DNA from: Cellulomonas sp. IC4_254
Lineage (GTDB): Bacteria > Actinomycetota > Actinomycetes > Actinomycetales > Cellulomonadaceae
Direction: 5' to 3'
Assembly (NCBI RefSeq): GCF_011603975.1
Contig: NZ_JAANNB010000003.1
Coordinates: 1 to 54,593 of the forward strand
Length of the DNA stretch: 54,593 bases
The notes beneath the pieces were generated by a model. The model made no database searches. It saw only the letters and a program-made list of their open reading frames with translations, and was not told the DNA's origin. The stretch's first letter is position 1; the number at the start of each line of letters is the position of its first letter. A program made the position numbers and the translations under genes. Of this stretch, positions 8,117 through 18,406 are shown piece after piece.

Positions 8117-10366
8117 TCAGTGCGTGATGGCCAGGCGGGCGTGCAGGCGGCGCAGCGGCGCCGGGGCCCACCAGTTCCAGTCGCCCAGGACGGTCATCGT
8201 CGCGGGGACCAGCAGCAGCCGCACGAGCGTGGCGTCGATGAGCACCGCCACGGCCAGCGAGAACCCGACCTCCTTGATCACCAGCAGCTCGCCGGCGACG
8301 AACCCGGCGAACACCGCGATGATGATGGCCGCCGCGGACGTGATGACCCGCCCGGAGCGCTGCAGCCCGAGCCGGACGGCCACGTCGTTGGGCGCGCCGG
8401 CGTCGTGCAGCTCCTTGATCCGGGACAGCAGGAACACCTCGTAGTCCATCGCGAGCCCGAACGCGAACGCGATGACCAGCGCGAGCACGTAGGTCTCGAT
8501 GCCGCCGGTCGGGTCGAACCGCAGCAGCCCGGACAGGTGCCCGTCCTGGAACACCCACACCAGCACGCCGAGCGACGCGCACAGGGACACGACGTTGGTG
8601 AGCAGCGCCTTGATCGGCACCAGCAGGGACCCGGTCATGAGGAACAGCAGCACGAGGGTGGCGACGGCGACGATGCCGAGCGCCCACGGGGCGCGGTCGA
8701 CCAGCGCCTCGGTGAAGTCGACCTGGTTGGCCGCCTGCCCGCCGACCCACGCGTCGAACGGCAGGTCGAGGTCCCGCAGCTCGTGCACCACGGCCTGCGC
8801 GTCGGCGCCGCCGGGGTCGGACGACTCGGGCCGCACGCCGATGACGACGACCGAGCCGCGGGCGACCGGCGCGTCCACGGACGCCACGCCGTCGAGCGCC
8901 TCGATCTCCGGCACGGCCGCCTGGGCCTCGGCGACGGAGGTCTGCGCGACGACCGGCACCGCGGCGGACGACGAGGCGGGGTACTGCTCGGCGAGCACCT
9001 GGACGTACTCGCGCTGCGGGCTGGACCGGGGGAGCAGCTCGGTGGTCGAGTTCCGCAGCTCGAGGTGCAGCAGCGGGGTCGCGAGCACCAGCAGCACCGC
9101 GAGCGACCCGCCCATGACCCACCACGGCCGGCGCTGCACGCGGGCGGCGAGGCGGGAGAACACGCCCTCCTCGTGGTCGACGTCGGCGGTGCGGGCCAGC
9201 ACCGCGCGCACGCCGGGCACCCGGGACAGCACGCTGGGCCGGGCGAGCCGGCGCCCGGCGAGCACCAGCAGCGCGGGCACCAGGGTCAGGGCGGTGGCGA
9301 CGGCGAACACGATGACCGCGACGGACCCCGCGCCGAACGCGCGCAGGATGTCCTGCCGGAACACCAGGAGCCCGGCGATGGAGATCGCCACGGTGAGCGC
9401 GGAGAACGCCACGGTGCGGCCGGCGGTCGACATGGTGGTGAGCAGCGCCCCGACCACGGCCCCGTCGCCGCGCCGGCGCCGGGCGGACCGGCCCTCGTCG
9501 TCGCCGAGCGTCTTGCCGAGCTCCTCCCGGAACCGGGACACGATGAGCAGGCCGTAGTCGATGGACAGGCCGAGGCCGAGCACGGTGACGACGTTGACGA
9601 CCGACGACTCCAGGTCGTCCATCACGTACGACAGCGCCACGAGCGAGCCGAGGCCGCCGGCGATCGACGCGATCGCGCCGGCCAGGGGCATGGCGGCGGC
9701 GAGGAAGCCGCCGAACACCAGCACCATGATGAGCAGCGCGACCGGCAGCGCGATGGCCTCGCCGGTCGTCAGGTCCTGCTCGACCTGGTCGGTGATGGCC
9801 GAGACGATGAGCGAGGTGCCGCCCACCAGGCCGGTCGCGTCGGGCGCCACGTCGTGCAGCGCGTCCGGGACGGCCTCGAGCCGGTCCTGCAGGTCGCGCA
9901 GCGCCGCGGACTCGGCGTCGTCCGACAGCTCGGGGTCGAGCTCGGCGACCAGGAGGAACCCGTCGCCGTCCTGCGCCAGCAGCGGTGCCGCCGCGGGGTT
10001 CGCGGGACCGTCGGGGAGCACGAACGGGTCGATGACCGAGACGACGCCGTCGACCGCCGCGACCTCCTCGCGGGCGGGCGCCAGCGCCTCCGCCAGCCCC
10101 TCGGTCGCGGGGTCCGCGCCCTGCACCACGAGGCTGAGCGACGCGCCGGAGGTGCTGGTCTCGGCCAGCAGCTTGCTCGCCCGCGCGCTGTCCGAGCCCG
10201 GGACGACCGGCTCGCCCGTGCTCAGCCGGTCGAACAGGTTCTGGCCGCCCACGCCGACGAGCGCCACCGCGAAGCAGCCCGCGGCGACGACGGCCCACAC
10301 GAGCACCGTGAGGCGGGGGTGGCGGGCGACCAGGCGACCGAGGCTCTCGAACACGCGGGTCAGCAT
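8117..10366 (-). CDS. MMPL/RND-family membrane transporter
   Basis: 749 residues from ATG. The layout is that of a compact MmpL protein: a helix at about 19-38, a large extracytoplasmic domain to about 190, a bundle of five or six helices, a cytoplasmic loop near 300-360, a second extracytoplasmic domain (about 390-540) and a final bundle of five helices. The proton-relay motifs occur twice: Gly-Leu-Ser-Ile-Asp-Tyr-Gly near residue 270 and Gly-Leu-Ala-Met-Asp-Tyr-Glu near 635, each followed by Arg-X-Lys/Arg-Glu. Such proteins export lipids or amphiphiles using the proton gradient; the cargo is unknown. It is divergent from rarA and no regulator lies beside it. Confidence 0.92.
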   Translation of the reverse strand: MLTRVFESLGRLVARHPRLTVLVWAVVAAGCFAVALVGVGGQNLFDRLSTGEPVVPGSDSARASKLLAETSTSGASLSLVVQGADPATEGLAEALAPAREEVAAVDGVVSVIDPFVLPDGPANPAAAPLLAQDGDGFLLVAELDPELSDDAESAALRDLQDRLEAVPDALHDVAPDATGLVGGTSLIVSAITDQVEQDLTTGEAIALPVALLIMVLVFGGFLAAAMPLAGAIASIAGGLGSLVALSYVMDDLESSVVNVVTVLGLGLSIDYGLLIVSRFREELGKTLGDDEGRSARRRRGDGAVVGALLTTMSTAGRTVAFSALTVAISIAGLLVFRQDILRAFGAGSVAVIVFAVATALTLVPALLVLAGRRLARPSVLSRVPGVRAVLARTADVDHEEGVFSRLAARVQRRPWWVMGGSLAVLLVLATPLLHLELRNSTTELLPRSSPQREYVQVLAEQYPASSSAAVPVVAQTSVAEAQAAVPEIEALDGVASVDAPVARGSVVVIGVRPESSDPGGADAQAVVHELRDLDLPFDAWVGGQAANQVDFTEALVDRAPWALGIVAVATLVLLFLMTGSLLVPIKALLTNVVSLCASLGVLVWVFQDGHLSGLLRFDPTGGIETYVLALVIAFAFGLAMDYEVFLLSRIKELHDAGAPNDVAVRLGLQRSGRVITSAAAIIIAVFAGFVAGELLVIKEVGFSLAVAVLIDATLVRLLLVPATMTVLGDWNWWAPAPLRRLHARLAITH

Positions 10367-10460
10367 CGCAGGCCGGGCGCCCCTCGCGCACCACGGGTCC
10401 CGCGCGCCCCACCCGTCCCGCGGCGGGTCGCGCGCTGCGCGGCGTGTGGGACGGCGCCCG

Positions 10461-10466
10461 TAGGCT
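10461..10466 (+). promoter_or_regulatory. Candidate leaderless -10 box for rarA
   Basis: TAGGCT ends 7 bases before the ATG at 10474. No Shine-Dalgarno sequence is visible between them, in line with a leaderless mRNA. It also argues against the in-frame codon at 10444 as start. Confidence 0.45.
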
Positions 10467-10473
10467 CGTGGGC

Positions 10474-11898
10474 ATGGATCTGTTCGACGCGGTGACCTCG
10501 ACGGCGCAGGGCACGCCCGCCCCGTCGGCCGGGGCCCCGCTGGCGGTGCGCATGCGCCCGCGCAGCCTGGCGGAGGTCGCCGGGCAGGAGCACCTGCTGG
10601 TGCCCGGGTCGCCGCTCCGCCGGCTGGTCGAACCCGGGGACGCGACGGCTCGACGGGCCGCCCCGTCGTCGGTGGTGCTCTGGGGCCCGCCCGGCACGGG
10701 CAAGACGACGCTCGCCTACCTGGTCGCCACGACGTCGGGCCGCCGGTTCGTCGAGCTGTCCGCGGTGACCGCAGGCGTGAAGGACGTCCGCCAGGTCGTC
10801 GACGACGCCCGGCGCCGGCTGGCGTCCGACGGCTCGGAGACGGTGCTGTTCATCGACGAGGTGCACCGGTTCACCAAGGCGCAGCAGGACGCGCTCCTCC
10901 CGAGCGTCGAGAACCGCTGGGTGACGCTCGTCGCGGCGACCACGGAGAACCCGAGCTTCTCGGTGAACTCCCCGCTGCTGTCCCGGTCGCTGCTGCTGAC
11001 CCTGAAGCCCCTGGAGACGGACGACGTGCGCGCGCTGATCCGGCGCGCGGTCGACGACGAGCGCGGCCTCGGCGGCGCGGTCCGGCTCACCGAGGACGCC
11101 GAGGACCACCTGCTCCGGCTGTCCGGCGGCGACGCGCGCAAGGCGCTGACCATCCTGGAGGCCGCGGCGGGGGCCGCGCTGGCGGACCGCGAGGCGCGGC
11201 TGGCGGACCCGGACGTCGACCTGGGCGACGACGCCGACGCCCCCGCGGTGGTCGACCTCGCCACGACCGAGCGCGCGATCGACGTCGCCGCCGTCCGGTA
11301 CGACCGGGACGGGGACCAGCACTACGACGTGATCAGCGCGTTCATCAAGTCGGTGCGCGGCTCCGACGTGGACGCGTCGCTGCACTACCTCGCCCGGATG
11401 ATCGCGGCGGGGGAGGACCCGCGGTTCATCGCTCGGCGCATCGTCATCTCCGCGTCCGAGGACGTCGGGATGGCGGACCCCAGCGCGCTGCAGACCGCGG
11501 TCGCCGCCGCGCAGGCCGTGCAGCTCATCGGCATGCCCGAGGCGCGGATCATCCTGGCCGAGGCGGTCGTGCACCTGGCGACGGCCCCGAAGTCGAACGC
11601 CGCGTACAACGGGATCAACGCCGCGCTCGCCGACGTGCAGGCCGGCCGGCTCGGCTCCGTGCCCTCGCACCTGCGGGACGCGCACTACGCCGGCGCCAAG
11701 GCGCTGGGCCACGGCAAGGGCTACCTGTACGCCCACGACCACCCGCACGGGATCGCCGCGCAGCAGTACCTCCCGGACGACCTGGTCGGCACCCGGTACT
11801 ACAGCCCCACCGAGAACGGGTACGAGCGGCAGGTCGGCGAGCGGCTCGGCCGGATCCGGTCGGTGCTGGACCAGGCGCCGCCGCCGACGGACGGGTGA
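10474..11898 (+). CDS. rarA: Replication-associated recombination protein A (AAA+ ATPase)
   Basis: 474 residues from the ATG at 10474 (Met-Asp-Leu-Phe, the usual RarA beginning). Walker A is Gly71-Pro-Pro-Gly-Thr-Gly-Lys-Thr78; Walker B is Phe-Ile-Asp128-Glu129 followed by Val-His-Arg-Phe. The rest fits clamp-loader-like AAA+ domains with the C-terminal tetramerisation region. RarA/MgsA acts at stalled replication forks; WRNIP1 and Mgs1 are the eukaryotic relatives. It stands alone upstream of rpsD, from which it is separated by a hairpin and a promoter. Confidence 0.95.
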   Translation: MDLFDAVTSTAQGTPAPSAGAPLAVRMRPRSLAEVAGQEHLLVPGSPLRRLVEPGDATARRAAPSSVVLWGPPGTGKTTLAYLVATTSGRRFVELSAVTAGVKDVRQVVDDARRRLASDGSETVLFIDEVHRFTKAQQDALLPSVENRWVTLVAATTENPSFSVNSPLLSRSLLLTLKPLETDDVRALIRRAVDDERGLGGAVRLTEDAEDHLLRLSGGDARKALTILEAAAGAALADREARLADPDVDLGDDADAPAVVDLATTERAIDVAAVRYDRDGDQHYDVISAFIKSVRGSDVDASLHYLARMIAAGEDPRFIARRIVISASEDVGMADPSALQTAVAAAQAVQLIGMPEARIILAEAVVHLATAPKSNAAYNGINAALADVQAGRLGSVPSHLRDAHYAGAKALGHGKGYLYAHDHPHGIAAQQYLPDDLVGTRYYSPTENGYERQVGERLGRIRSVLDQAPPPTDG

Positions 11899-11906
11899 CC
11901 CGCGCC

Positions 11907-11924
11907 ACGCGCCCCGCGGCGCGT
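11907..11924 (+). terminator. Short hairpin terminator of rarA
   Basis: ACGCGCC (11907-11913) and GGCGCGT (11918-11924) form a perfect 7-bp stem around a 4-base loop, 9 bases after the rarA stop. No U-tract. Confidence 0.45.
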
Positions 11925-11954
11925 CCCGCATTAGGCCCAGCGTCCCGCACCCGG

Positions 11955-11960
11955 TAGAGT
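11955..11960 (+). promoter_or_regulatory. Candidate -10 box for rpsD
   Basis: TAGAGT fits TANNNT and would start transcription near 11967, producing the long structured leader described next. Confidence 0.4.
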
Positions 11961-11964
11961 TGCA

Positions 11965-12123
11965 CGGTCGTCCGCACCCCGGGGTCTCCCGGTGGGTCAG
12001 CCGGACGGCCGCCTGGGGTCCTAGCCGCGTCCGCCTCGTACGGACGCACGAAGGTCGGCCCCACACCCCGCCCGGGATCGCCGGGCACGGGTGTGCCGTA
12101 CGAGACACGACAGGAAGAACCAC
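11965..12123 (+). promoter_or_regulatory. Structured 5' leader of rpsD, candidate S4 autoregulatory element
   Basis: Three stem-loops follow one another. Stem 1 pairs 11965-11974 with 12002-12011 (10 bp, one G-U). Stem 2 pairs TGGGG (12014-12018) with CCCCA (12059-12063) and, inside, GCGTCCG (12027-12033) with CGGACGC (12041-12047). Stem 3 pairs CACACCC (12062-12068) with GGGTGTG (12089-12095) and CCCGG with CCGGG inside. CTCGTACGG (12035-12043), spanning the loop of stem 2, is perfectly complementary to CCGTACGAG (12096-12104), which would form a pseudoknot just before the ribosome binding site AGGAAG (near 12112). S4 represses its own mRNA through a pseudoknot in E. coli. That this leader does the same is inference. 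Confidence 0.5.
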
Positions 12124-12750
12124 ATGAGCAACGTGACGCGTGCGCGTCGCCAGGTGCGCCTCTCGCGCGCCCTCGGCCTCGCGCTCACCCCGAAGGCCGT
12201 CAAGCACTTCGAGAAGCGCCCCTACCCGCCCGGCGAGCACGGCCGCGCCCGTCGCCGCACCGAGTCGGACTACGCGGTGCGTCTGCGCGAGAAGCAGCGC
12301 CTGCGCGCCCAGTACGCGCTGCGCGAGAAGCAGCTCGCCCGTGCGTACGAGGACGCCCGCAAGGCCCCGGGCCTGACCGGTGAGGCCCTGGTCGAGGACC
12401 TCGAGACCCGCCTGGACGCCCTGGTGCTCCGCGCCGGCTTCGCCCGCACCATCCTGCAGGCGCGCCAGGTCGTGACCCACCGGCACATCCTGGTCGACGG
12501 CAAGATCGTGGACCGTCCGTCCTTCCGCGTGAAGGAGGGCCAGACCCTGCAGATCAAGCCCAAGTCGCAGACCACCGTGCCGTTCCAGGTGGCCGCCGCC
12601 GGTGCCCACCGCGACGTGCTGCCGGCCGTCCCGGGCTACCTGGACGTCCAGCTCGAGAAGCTGTCGGCCGTGCTGGTGCGCCGCCCGAAGCGCGCCGAGG
12701 TCCCCGTGACCTGCGACGTCCAGCTGGTCGTCGAGTACTACGCCCGCTGA
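12124..12750 (+). CDS. rpsD: 30S ribosomal protein S4
   Basis: 208 residues from the ATG at 12124, which is preceded by AGGAAG; an upstream in-frame codon at 12091 lies in the structured leader. The N-terminus has no cysteines, so this is the zinc-independent (C-minus) form. The S4 RNA-binding domain is at about 95-155 (Arg-Leu-Asp-X-Leu-Val-Leu-Arg-X-Gly-Phe-Ala, then Val-X-His-Arg-His-Ile-X-Val-Asp-Gly). S4 binds 16S rRNA early in small-subunit assembly. The gene stands apart from the alpha operon that contains rpsD in E. coli, with its own promoter, leader and terminator. Confidence 0.97.
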   Translation: MSNVTRARRQVRLSRALGLALTPKAVKHFEKRPYPPGEHGRARRRTESDYAVRLREKQRLRAQYALREKQLARAYEDARKAPGLTGEALVEDLETRLDALVLRAGFARTILQARQVVTHRHILVDGKIVDRPSFRVKEGQTLQIKPKSQTTVPFQVAAAGAHRDVLPAVPGYLDVQLEKLSAVLVRRPKRAEVPVTCDVQLVVEYYAR

Positions 12751-12768
12751 GCCACCCGGCTCGCACGT

Positions 12769-12819
12769 CCGCGACGCCCCCGCACCGCCCGTCACCGGGC
12801 CGGCGCCGGGGCGTCGCGG
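12769..12819 (+). terminator. Terminator hairpin after rpsD
   Basis: CCGCGACGCCCC (12769-12780) is complementary to GGGGCGTCGCGG (12808-12819). The 27-base loop can itself fold. It lies 18 bases after the rpsD stop. Confidence 0.6.
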
Positions 12820-12872
12820 CGTTCCGGCCCGCACCCGCGGGCCGGTCGCCCGGCCCGACACCGCACGCCGGG

Positions 12873-12878
12873 TAGGGT
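12873..12878 (+). promoter_or_regulatory. Candidate -10 box for the DUF948 gene
   Basis: TAGGGT fits TANNNT, 45 bases upstream of the ATG at 12924; AGAAGGG (12911-12917) then serves as ribosome binding site. No clear -35. Confidence 0.35.
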
Positions 12879-12923
12879 TTCCCCGTCGTCGGCGCCGTGC
12901 CGGCACGAGCAGAAGGGCTGGCC

Positions 12924-13286
12924 ATGCTGGGAGACATCGCGGGGCTCATCGCGGCCATCGCCTTCGTGCTGCTGGTGGGTGCGCTGGCCGTGCCGCTGGT
13001 GAAGCTCGGCCGGGTGCTGGACGAGACCCGCACCTCGGTCAGGGAGATCACCGAGCACACGGTGCCGATCCTGGACGAGGCCGCCACGACGGTGTCGTCC
13101 ACGAACACCCAGCTCGAGCGGGTCGACGCGATCACCACCTCGGCCGCCCAGATCACGCAGAACGCCTCCGCCCTGACGTCGCTGTTCGCGGCGACCGTCG
13201 GCGGCCCGATGATCAAGGTGGCGGCCTTCAGCTACGGCGTGCGGCGCGCGCTGTCCGGCCTGGGCCGCGGGCGGTCCGGGCGATGA
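12924..13286 (+). CDS. DUF948-type membrane protein
   Basis: 120 residues from the ATG at 12924, preceded by AGAAGGG. One membrane helix at about 3-25, then an amphipathic, mostly helical stretch (about 30-95) with regular Leu/Val/Thr spacing as in methyl-accepting-like coiled coils, and a basic tail. This fits DUF948 proteins, found in Gram-positives and often encoded upstream of alaS in actinobacteria. Function unknown. Its stop overlaps the start of the next gene (ATGA), so the two are probably made together. Confidence 0.8.
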   Translation: MLGDIAGLIAAIAFVLLVGALAVPLVKLGRVLDETRTSVREITEHTVPILDEAATTVSSTNTQLERVDAITTSAAQITQNASALTSLFAATVGGPMIKVAAFSYGVRRALSGLGRGRSGR

Positions 13287-13798
13287 GCCGGCTGCTCTGG
13301 GTCGCGGTCGGCGCGGCGGCCGCGGTCGCCGGCGCCAAGCGGCTCGGCCTGCTGGACGACCTGACCGGCTCCTCGTCCGCCCGCGGCGCGCACGCCGGGG
13401 CGTCCGGCGCCGCCGGCACTGCGCAGGCCACGGCCTCCACCGCCGCCCGTGCCGTGCGCACCGCGTTCCGCGCGGGCGCGACCACCGCCGGCACCGTCCG
13501 GTCGCTGTCCGACGCCCGCCGGGAGTTCCGCACCGGCATGGCCGAACGCGAGGCGCAGCTCCGGCACGACCTCGTCGGCGACGTCGACGTGGACGCGATC
13601 CGCGCCGAGCGCGCCGGGCGCCGTGCCGCCGCCCGCCAGGACGAGCACGACGCGCACGGCGCCGTCCCGCCCGCCTGGCACCGGGACCCGGAGGCCCGCG
13701 ACGCGGCCCGCGCCGCCCGCGCCCGCAGGGGCTGGGCCGACGAGCCGACGGACGACCCGGCCGACGACGACGGCGACCTGCCGTACTCCTTCTACTGA
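13283..13798 (+). CDS. Small actinobacterial protein of unknown function
   Basis: 171 residues. Residues 1-20 are hydrophobic and could anchor the protein or act as a signal; 25-75 are Ala/Thr/Gly-rich; the rest is charged (Arg, Asp, Glu) and probably helical or disordered, ending in Tyr-Ser-Phe-Tyr. No catalytic motif is visible. A protein of this kind usually lies between the DUF948 gene and alaS in actinobacteria; I believe databases call the streptomycete version DUF6167 but cannot confirm it. Coupled to the DUF948 gene by a 4-base overlap, which suggests a shared envelope role. Confidence 0.75.
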   Translation: MSRLLWVAVGAAAAVAGAKRLGLLDDLTGSSSARGAHAGASGAAGTAQATASTAARAVRTAFRAGATTAGTVRSLSDARREFRTGMAEREAQLRHDLVGDVDVDAIRAERAGRRAAARQDEHDAHGAVPPAWHRDPEARDAARAARARRGWADEPTDDPADDDGDLPYSFY

Positions 13799-13816
13799 CC
13801 AGCACGCCGCGGCCCC

Positions 13817-13822
13817 TAGGCT
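13817..13822 (+). promoter_or_regulatory. Candidate -10 box for alaS
   Basis: TAGGCT fits TANNNT and would give a leader of about 97 bases before the ATG at 13927. I see no T-box specifier or antiterminator in the leader. Confidence 0.35.
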
Positions 13823-13926
13823 GCACCCGGTCGCCCGCGCGGGAACACCCCCGCGGCCTGCGACGCTGAACCACGAGAACGGGCGAGGGCCCGCGACCCC
13901 CGCCACCCGACCCAGACGAGGACACC

Positions 13927-16629
13927 ATGCGCACCGCCGAGATCCGCCAGCGTTGGCTCGACTTCTTCGAGGCCCGCGGCCACACCGTGGTGCCCTCCGC
14001 CCCGCTGATCTCGCCCGACCCGTCGACGCTGTTCGTCATCGCGGGCATGGTGCCGTTCATCCCGTACATGCTCGGCGAGCAGACGGCGCCGTGGCCGCGC
14101 GCGACGAGCGTCCAGAAGTGCGTGCGCACCCTCGACATCGAGGAGGTCGGCAAGACCACGCGGCACGGCACGTTCTTCCAGATGAACGGCAACTTCTCCT
14201 TCGGCGACTACTTCAAGGAGGGGGCGATCACCCACGCGTGGGAGCTGATCACCACTCCGCAGGACCAGGGCGGCTACGGCTTCCCGAAGGACAAGATCTG
14301 GGTCACGGTCTACGAGACCGACGACGAGGCGGCCGAGCTCTGGAAGAAGATCGCGGGCCTGCCGGACGAGCGCATCCAGCGCCGCGGCATGAAGGACAAC
14401 TACTGGTCGACCGGTGCGCGCGGCCCCGCGGGCCCGTGCTCGGAGATCTACGTCGACCGCGGCCCCGAGTACGGCGCCGAGGGCGGCCCGGTCGTCGACG
14501 AGGACCGGTACATCGAGATCTGGAACCTCGTCTTCATGCAGTACGAGCGCGGTGACGGGGGCGGCAAGGAGAACTTCCCGATCCTCGGCGAGCTCAAGCA
14601 GAAGAACATCGACACCGGCATGGGCCTGGAGCGTGTCGCGTTCCTGCTGCAGGGCGTCGACAACATGTACGAGATCGACGAGGTCTTCCCGGTCATCGAG
14701 GCCGCGCAGGCCCTGTCCGGCCGCCGGTACGGCGCCGACCACGAGGACGACGTGCGGATGCGCGTCGTGGCGGACCACGTGCGCTCCGGCCTCATGCTGA
14801 TGGGCGACGGCGTCGTCCCGTCGAACGAGGGGCGCGGCTACGTGCTGCGCCGCCTGCTGCGCCGCGCCGTGCGCGCGATGCGCCTGCTGGGCGTCGAGAC
14901 GCCCGCGCTGCCGACCCTGCTGCCGGTGTCCCGCGACGCGATGTCGCCGTCGTACCCGGAGCTGGCGCGCGACTTCGACCGGATCGCCAAGGTCGCGTAC
15001 GCCGAGGAGGAGGCGTTCCTGCGCACCCTCGTCTCCGGCACCTCGATCCTCGACCTCGCGGTCTCCGAGGCGAAGTCGACCGGTACCGGCACGCCGAGCG
15101 CGACGCCGCTGCTGTCGGGCGAGAAGGCGTTCCAGCTGCACGACACCTACGGCTTCCCGATCGACCTCACGCTCGAGATGGCGGCCGAGCAGGGCGTCTC
15201 CGTCGACGAGAAGGCGTTCCGGACGCTGATGCAGGCGCAGCGCGACCGCGCCCGGGCGGACGCCCTGGCCAAGCGCGCGGGTCGCACCGACACCGCGGCG
15301 TACCAGGACCTGCACGCGACCCTCAGCGGGTCGGGTGCCAAGCCCGTGGAGTTCGTCGGCTACGACCGCACCACGTCGCGCTCGCGCGTCGTCGGGCTGC
15401 TGGTCGACGGCGTGCCCGCGCCCGCGGCGACCGCGCCGGCGGACGTCGAGGTCGTCCTCGACGTGACCCCGTTCTACGCCGAGATGGGCGGCCAGCTGGC
15501 CGACCACGGCTCGATCGTGCTGGACGGCGGCGCGACCATCGAGGTCGACGACGTGCAGGCGCCGGTCAAGGGCCTGCCCGTGCACCGCGGCCGCCTGGTC
15601 GAGGGCACCGTCACGCTGGACGAGCCGGGCGTCGCGTCGATCGACACCGCGCGCCGCATCGCGATCAGCCGGGCGCACACCGCGACGCACATGGTGCACA
15701 AGGCCATCCAGGAGTCGCTCGGCCCGTCGGCCACCCAGGCGGGCTCCGAGAACGCGCCCAGCCGCGTGCGGTTCGACTTCCGCGCCGGCCAGGCCGTCCC
15801 GCAGGGCGTGCTCTCCGAGGTCGAGGAGCGGGTCAACACCCGGCTCCAGGAGAACCTCGAGGTCACCGACGCGGTCATGCCGATCGCCGAGGCCCGCGCG
15901 CTCGGCGCGATGGCGCTGTTCGGCGAGAAGTACGGCGACCAGGTGCGCGTCGTGTCGATCGGCGGCGACTGGTCCCGCGAGCTCTGCGGCGGGACGCACG
16001 TGCGGCAGTCCGGCGAGCTCGGCCTGGTCACGCTCCTCGGCGAGTCGTCGATCGGCTCCGGCGTCCGCCGGGTCGACGCGCTGGTGGGCGACGGGGCGTA
16101 CGGCTTCCACGCCAAGGAGCGCGCGCTGGTCGGCCAGATCTCCGGCCTGCTCGGCGCCCGCCCCGACGAGCTCGCGGACCGGGTGTCCTCGCTCATGGCC
16201 CGGCTCAAGGAGTCCGAGAAGGAGCTCGCGGGGCTGCGCGCGGCGCAGGTGCTCGCGGTCGCCGGCTCGCTGGCCTCCTCGGCGGTCGAGGTCGACGGCA
16301 CGCGCGTGGTGACCCACGACGCGGGGGAGGCCGCGGCCGACGACCTGCGCACGCTGGTCCTCGACGTCCGGTCGCGCCTCGGCGAGTCCGCGCCCGCGGT
16401 CGTCGCGGTCGGCGGCGTCTCGAAGGGCCGCCCGGTGGTCGTCGTCGCGACCAACGCCGCGGCGCGGGAGAAGGGCGTCCGCGCGGGTGCCCTGGTCAAG
16501 ACCGCGTCCGGCGTGCTCGGCGGCGGTGGCGGCGGCAAGGACGACCTCGCGCAGGGCGGCGGCGCCGACGCGGCCCGGCTGCCCGAGGCCCTCGCCGGCA
16601 TCCGCGAGGCGATCGGGGCGGGGGCCTGA
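13927..16629 (+). CDS. alaS: Alanyl-tRNA synthetase
   Basis: 900 residues from ATG, full length for the family. Class II catalytic core at the N-terminus (Arg-X-X-Trp-Leu-Asp-Phe-Phe, then [15 protein letters not shown] motif 2). The editing domain has the zinc ligands His584-X3-His588 and Cys687-X3-His691, so removal of mischarged Ser/Gly should be intact. The C-terminal region ends with the Gly-Gly-Gly-Gly-Gly-Lys-Asp-Asp-X-Ala-Gln-Gly-Gly-Gly motif of the C-Ala domain. It is followed 5 bases later by ruvX. Confidence 0.97.
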   Translation: MRTAEIRQRWLDFFEARGHTVVPSAPLISPDPSTLFVIAGMVPFIPYMLGEQTAPWPRATSVQKCVRTLDIEEVGKTTRHGTFFQMNGNFSFGDYFKEGAITHAWELITTPQDQGGYGFPKDKIWVTVYETDDEAAELWKKIAGLPDERIQRRGMKDNYWSTGARGPAGPCSEIYVDRGPEYGAEGGPVVDEDRYIEIWNLVFMQYERGDGGGKENFPILGELKQKNIDTGMGLERVAFLLQGVDNMYEIDEVFPVIEAAQALSGRRYGADHEDDVRMRVVADHVRSGLMLMGDGVVPSNEGRGYVLRRLLRRAVRAMRLLGVETPALPTLLPVSRDAMSPSYPELARDFDRIAKVAYAEEEAFLRTLVSGTSILDLAVSEAKSTGTGTPSATPLLSGEKAFQLHDTYGFPIDLTLEMAAEQGVSVDEKAFRTLMQAQRDRARADALAKRAGRTDTAAYQDLHATLSGSGAKPVEFVGYDRTTSRSRVVGLLVDGVPAPAATAPADVEVVLDVTPFYAEMGGQLADHGSIVLDGGATIEVDDVQAPVKGLPVHRGRLVEGTVTLDEPGVASIDTARRIAISRAHTATHMVHKAIQESLGPSATQAGSENAPSRVRFDFRAGQAVPQGVLSEVEERVNTRLQENLEVTDAVMPIAEARALGAMALFGEKYGDQVRVVSIGGDWSRELCGGTHVRQSGELGLVTLLGESSIGSGVRRVDALVGDGAYGFHAKERALVGQISGLLGARPDELADRVSSLMARLKESEKELAGLRAAQVLAVAGSLASSAVEVDGTRVVTHDAGEAAADDLRTLVLDVRSRLGESAPAVVAVGGVSKGRPVVVVATNAAAREKGVRAGALVKTASGVLGGGGGGKDDLAQGGGADAARLPEALAGIREAIGAGA

Positions 16630-16634
16630 GCCCC

Positions 16635-17252
16635 GTGGCGGGTGCCCCGGGCGCGGCCGACGCGCCCGTCGTGCCGGACCCCGACGCCGTCGTGCGCGGG
16701 GCCCGGCTCGCCGTGGACGTCGGCTCCGTCCGGGTCGGCCTCGCGGCCAGCGACCCGGACGGCCTGGTGGCCACGCCGGTCGACACGCTGCCCCGCGACA
16801 CCCGCCCGCCGGCCCCGGGCGCGCTGCCCGCGGACGTGGCCACGATCGTCGCCGAGGTGGCCGAGCGGTCCGCCGGGGCGGTGTACGTCGGGCTGCCGAA
16901 GCACCTCTCCGGCGCCGAGGGCTCGGCAGCAGAGGCCGCACGCGCGTACGCTGGTGCGCTGGCGCAGGCCGTCGCCCCGGTTCCGGTGCGGTTGGTCGAC
17001 GAGCGGATGAGCACGGTGTCCGCCCATCAGGCGCTGCACGCGTCCGGCCGGTCCGGGCGTCGTCACCGGGCGGTCGTCGACCAGGCGGCCGCGGTGGTGA
17101 TCCTGCAGACCGCGCTCGACGCGGAGCGCTCCTCGGGCCGCCGGCCCGGTGAGCGGGTCACGGCGACCCGCCCGGAGCGACCCGCCGAGGAGCGCCCGGG
17201 GGGTCCGCAGGAGGACGGACGAGCAGGACACACCGAAGGGACGACCGAGTGA
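16635..17252 (+). CDS. ruvX: Putative pre-16S rRNA nuclease / Holliday-junction-resolvase-like protein (RuvX/YqgF)
   Basis: 205 residues from GTG. RNase H-like fold: the first strand has Val-Asp-Val-Gly-Ser-Val-Arg-Val-Gly (near residue 28) with the catalytic Asp, then Gly-Leu-Pro-Lys-X-Leu-Ser-Gly in the middle, Val-Asp-Glu-Arg-Met-Ser-Thr, and Asp-Gln-X-Ala-Ala-Val-X-Ile-Leu-Gln carrying the last acidic residue. YqgF trims pre-16S rRNA in E. coli. About 25 residues before the core and 40 polar residues after it are additions. It begins 5 bases after alaS and overlaps mltG by four bases (GTGA). Confidence 0.9.
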   Translation: MAGAPGAADAPVVPDPDAVVRGARLAVDVGSVRVGLAASDPDGLVATPVDTLPRDTRPPAPGALPADVATIVAEVAERSAGAVYVGLPKHLSGAEGSAAEAARAYAGALAQAVAPVPVRLVDERMSTVSAHQALHASGRSGRRHRAVVDQAAAVVILQTALDAERSSGRRPGERVTATRPERPAEERPGGPQEDGRAGHTEGTTE

Positions 17253-18406
17253 GCGACCTGTTCCTCGGTGCTCCGCAGCAGGAGCACCACGAGGCGCCCC
17301 CGCCCTCGCGCCGCTCGCGCCGCGACTCGCAGGAGCAGCGCGCCAAGCAGAAGAAGCACCGTCGACGCCGCAGCGTCGTGGTGCTGCTGCTCGCGCTGGT
17401 CCTCGTCGGCGGCGCCGGGTTCGTCGTGTGGAGCGTCTTCGGCGACCTGTTCTCCGGCGGTGGCGGCACCGAGGAGACCGTCCAGGACTTCCCGGGCCCG
17501 GGCAGCGGCGAGGTCCAGGTGACCGTCGCGTCCGGCGACACCGGGGGCGCGATCGGGCAGACGCTCGTCGACAACGGCGTCGTCGCCACGGTCGGCGCGT
17601 TCACGAGCGCGTACGCGGCCAACCCCGCCGCGACCGGCATCCAGCCGGGCACCTACGGGCTGCAGCTCGAGATGAAGGCGAGCGACGCGGTCAACGCGCT
17701 GCTCGACCCGGCCAACCGCGTGTCGAACCGGGTGACGATCCCCGAGGGCTACACCGCGCAGCAGATCTACCAGCGCGTGTACGAGGTCACCGGCATCACC
17801 GTCGAGGACCTCGAGGCCGCCGCTGCCGACCCGGCCGCGATCGGGCTGCCCGCCGAGGCGGGCGGCAACGTCGAGGGCTGGCTGTTCCCGATGACCTACG
17901 AGGTCGAGCCCGGTTCCAGCGCGGCCAGCGTGCTGTCCCAGATGGTCGCGCGGACCACGGCGCTGCTCACGAGCAAGGGCGTGGCGCAGGACCAGTGGGA
18001 GACGGTGCTCAACAAGGCGTCGATCGTCGAGCGCGAGGGCAAGCTGGACGAGGACCGGCCGAAGATCGCCCGCGCGATCGAGAACCGCCTCGACATCCAG
18101 ATGCCGCTGCAGGTCGACGCCACCGTGCTGTACGGGGTGGGCGTGACCGGCCGCTCGCCGACCCGCGCGGAGCTCGACGACGCGTCGAACCCGTACAACT
18201 CGTACAAGACGACGGGCCTGCCGCCGACCCCGATCGCCAACCCGGGCGAGGCGTCCATCGACGCCGTCGTCACGCCCGCGGACGGCCCGTGGCTGTTCTG
18301 GGTCACGGTCAACCCGGAGACCGGCGAGACCAAGTTCGCCGAGACGTACGACGAGCACCAGACGTACGTCGCGGAGCTGCGCGAGTGGGAGGCGGCGCAC
18401 CAGTGA
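17249..18406 (+). CDS. mltG: Endolytic peptidoglycan transglycosylase MltG
   Basis: 385 residues from GTG. A cytoplasmic tail rich in Arg/Lys/Gln (1-42), one membrane helix (about 43-64), then the extracellular YceG/MltG domain. A LysM-like subdomain comes first, followed by the catalytic part with Ala-Ser-Ile-Val-Glu261-Arg-Glu, where Glu261 matches the catalytic Glu of E. coli MltG. Pro-Tyr-Asn-Ser-Tyr-X-X-X-Gly-Leu-Pro-Pro-X-Pro-Ile is also conserved. MltG cuts nascent glycan strands and sets their length. Overlaps on both sides (ruvX, aroE) by four bases show an operon. Confidence 0.95.
   Translation: MSDLFLGAPQQEHHEAPPPSRRSRRDSQEQRAKQKKHRRRRSVVVLLLALVLVGGAGFVVWSVFGDLFSGGGGTEETVQDFPGPGSGEVQVTVASGDTGGAIGQTLVDNGVVATVGAFTSAYAANPAATGIQPGTYGLQLEMKASDAVNALLDPANRVSNRVTIPEGYTAQQIYQRVYEVTGITVEDLEAAAADPAAIGLPAEAGGNVEGWLFPMTYEVEPGSSAASVLSQMVARTTALLTSKGVAQDQWETVLNKASIVEREGKLDEDRPKIARAIENRLDIQMPLQVDATVLYGVGVTGRSPTRAELDDASNPYNSYKTTGLPPTPIANPGEASIDAVVTPADGPWLFWVTVNPETGETKFAETYDEHQTYVAELREWEAAHQ

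Noticed and set aside
6969-10703. Open frame of 1244 codons on the minus strand across aspS, the GNAT gene and the MMPL gene
   Set aside because: Very Arg/Gly/Ala-rich translation without domains, antisense or out of frame to genes with clear motifs. A by-product of third-position GC.
13823-13926. T-box or amino-acid attenuator before alaS (also considered before aspS and hisS)
   Set aside because: No T-box core sequence, specifier loop or terminator/antiterminator pair is visible.
13816-16941. Open frame of 1041 codons antisense to alaS
   Set aside because: Low-complexity Arg/Ala/Asp-rich translation; alaS is intact on the other strand.
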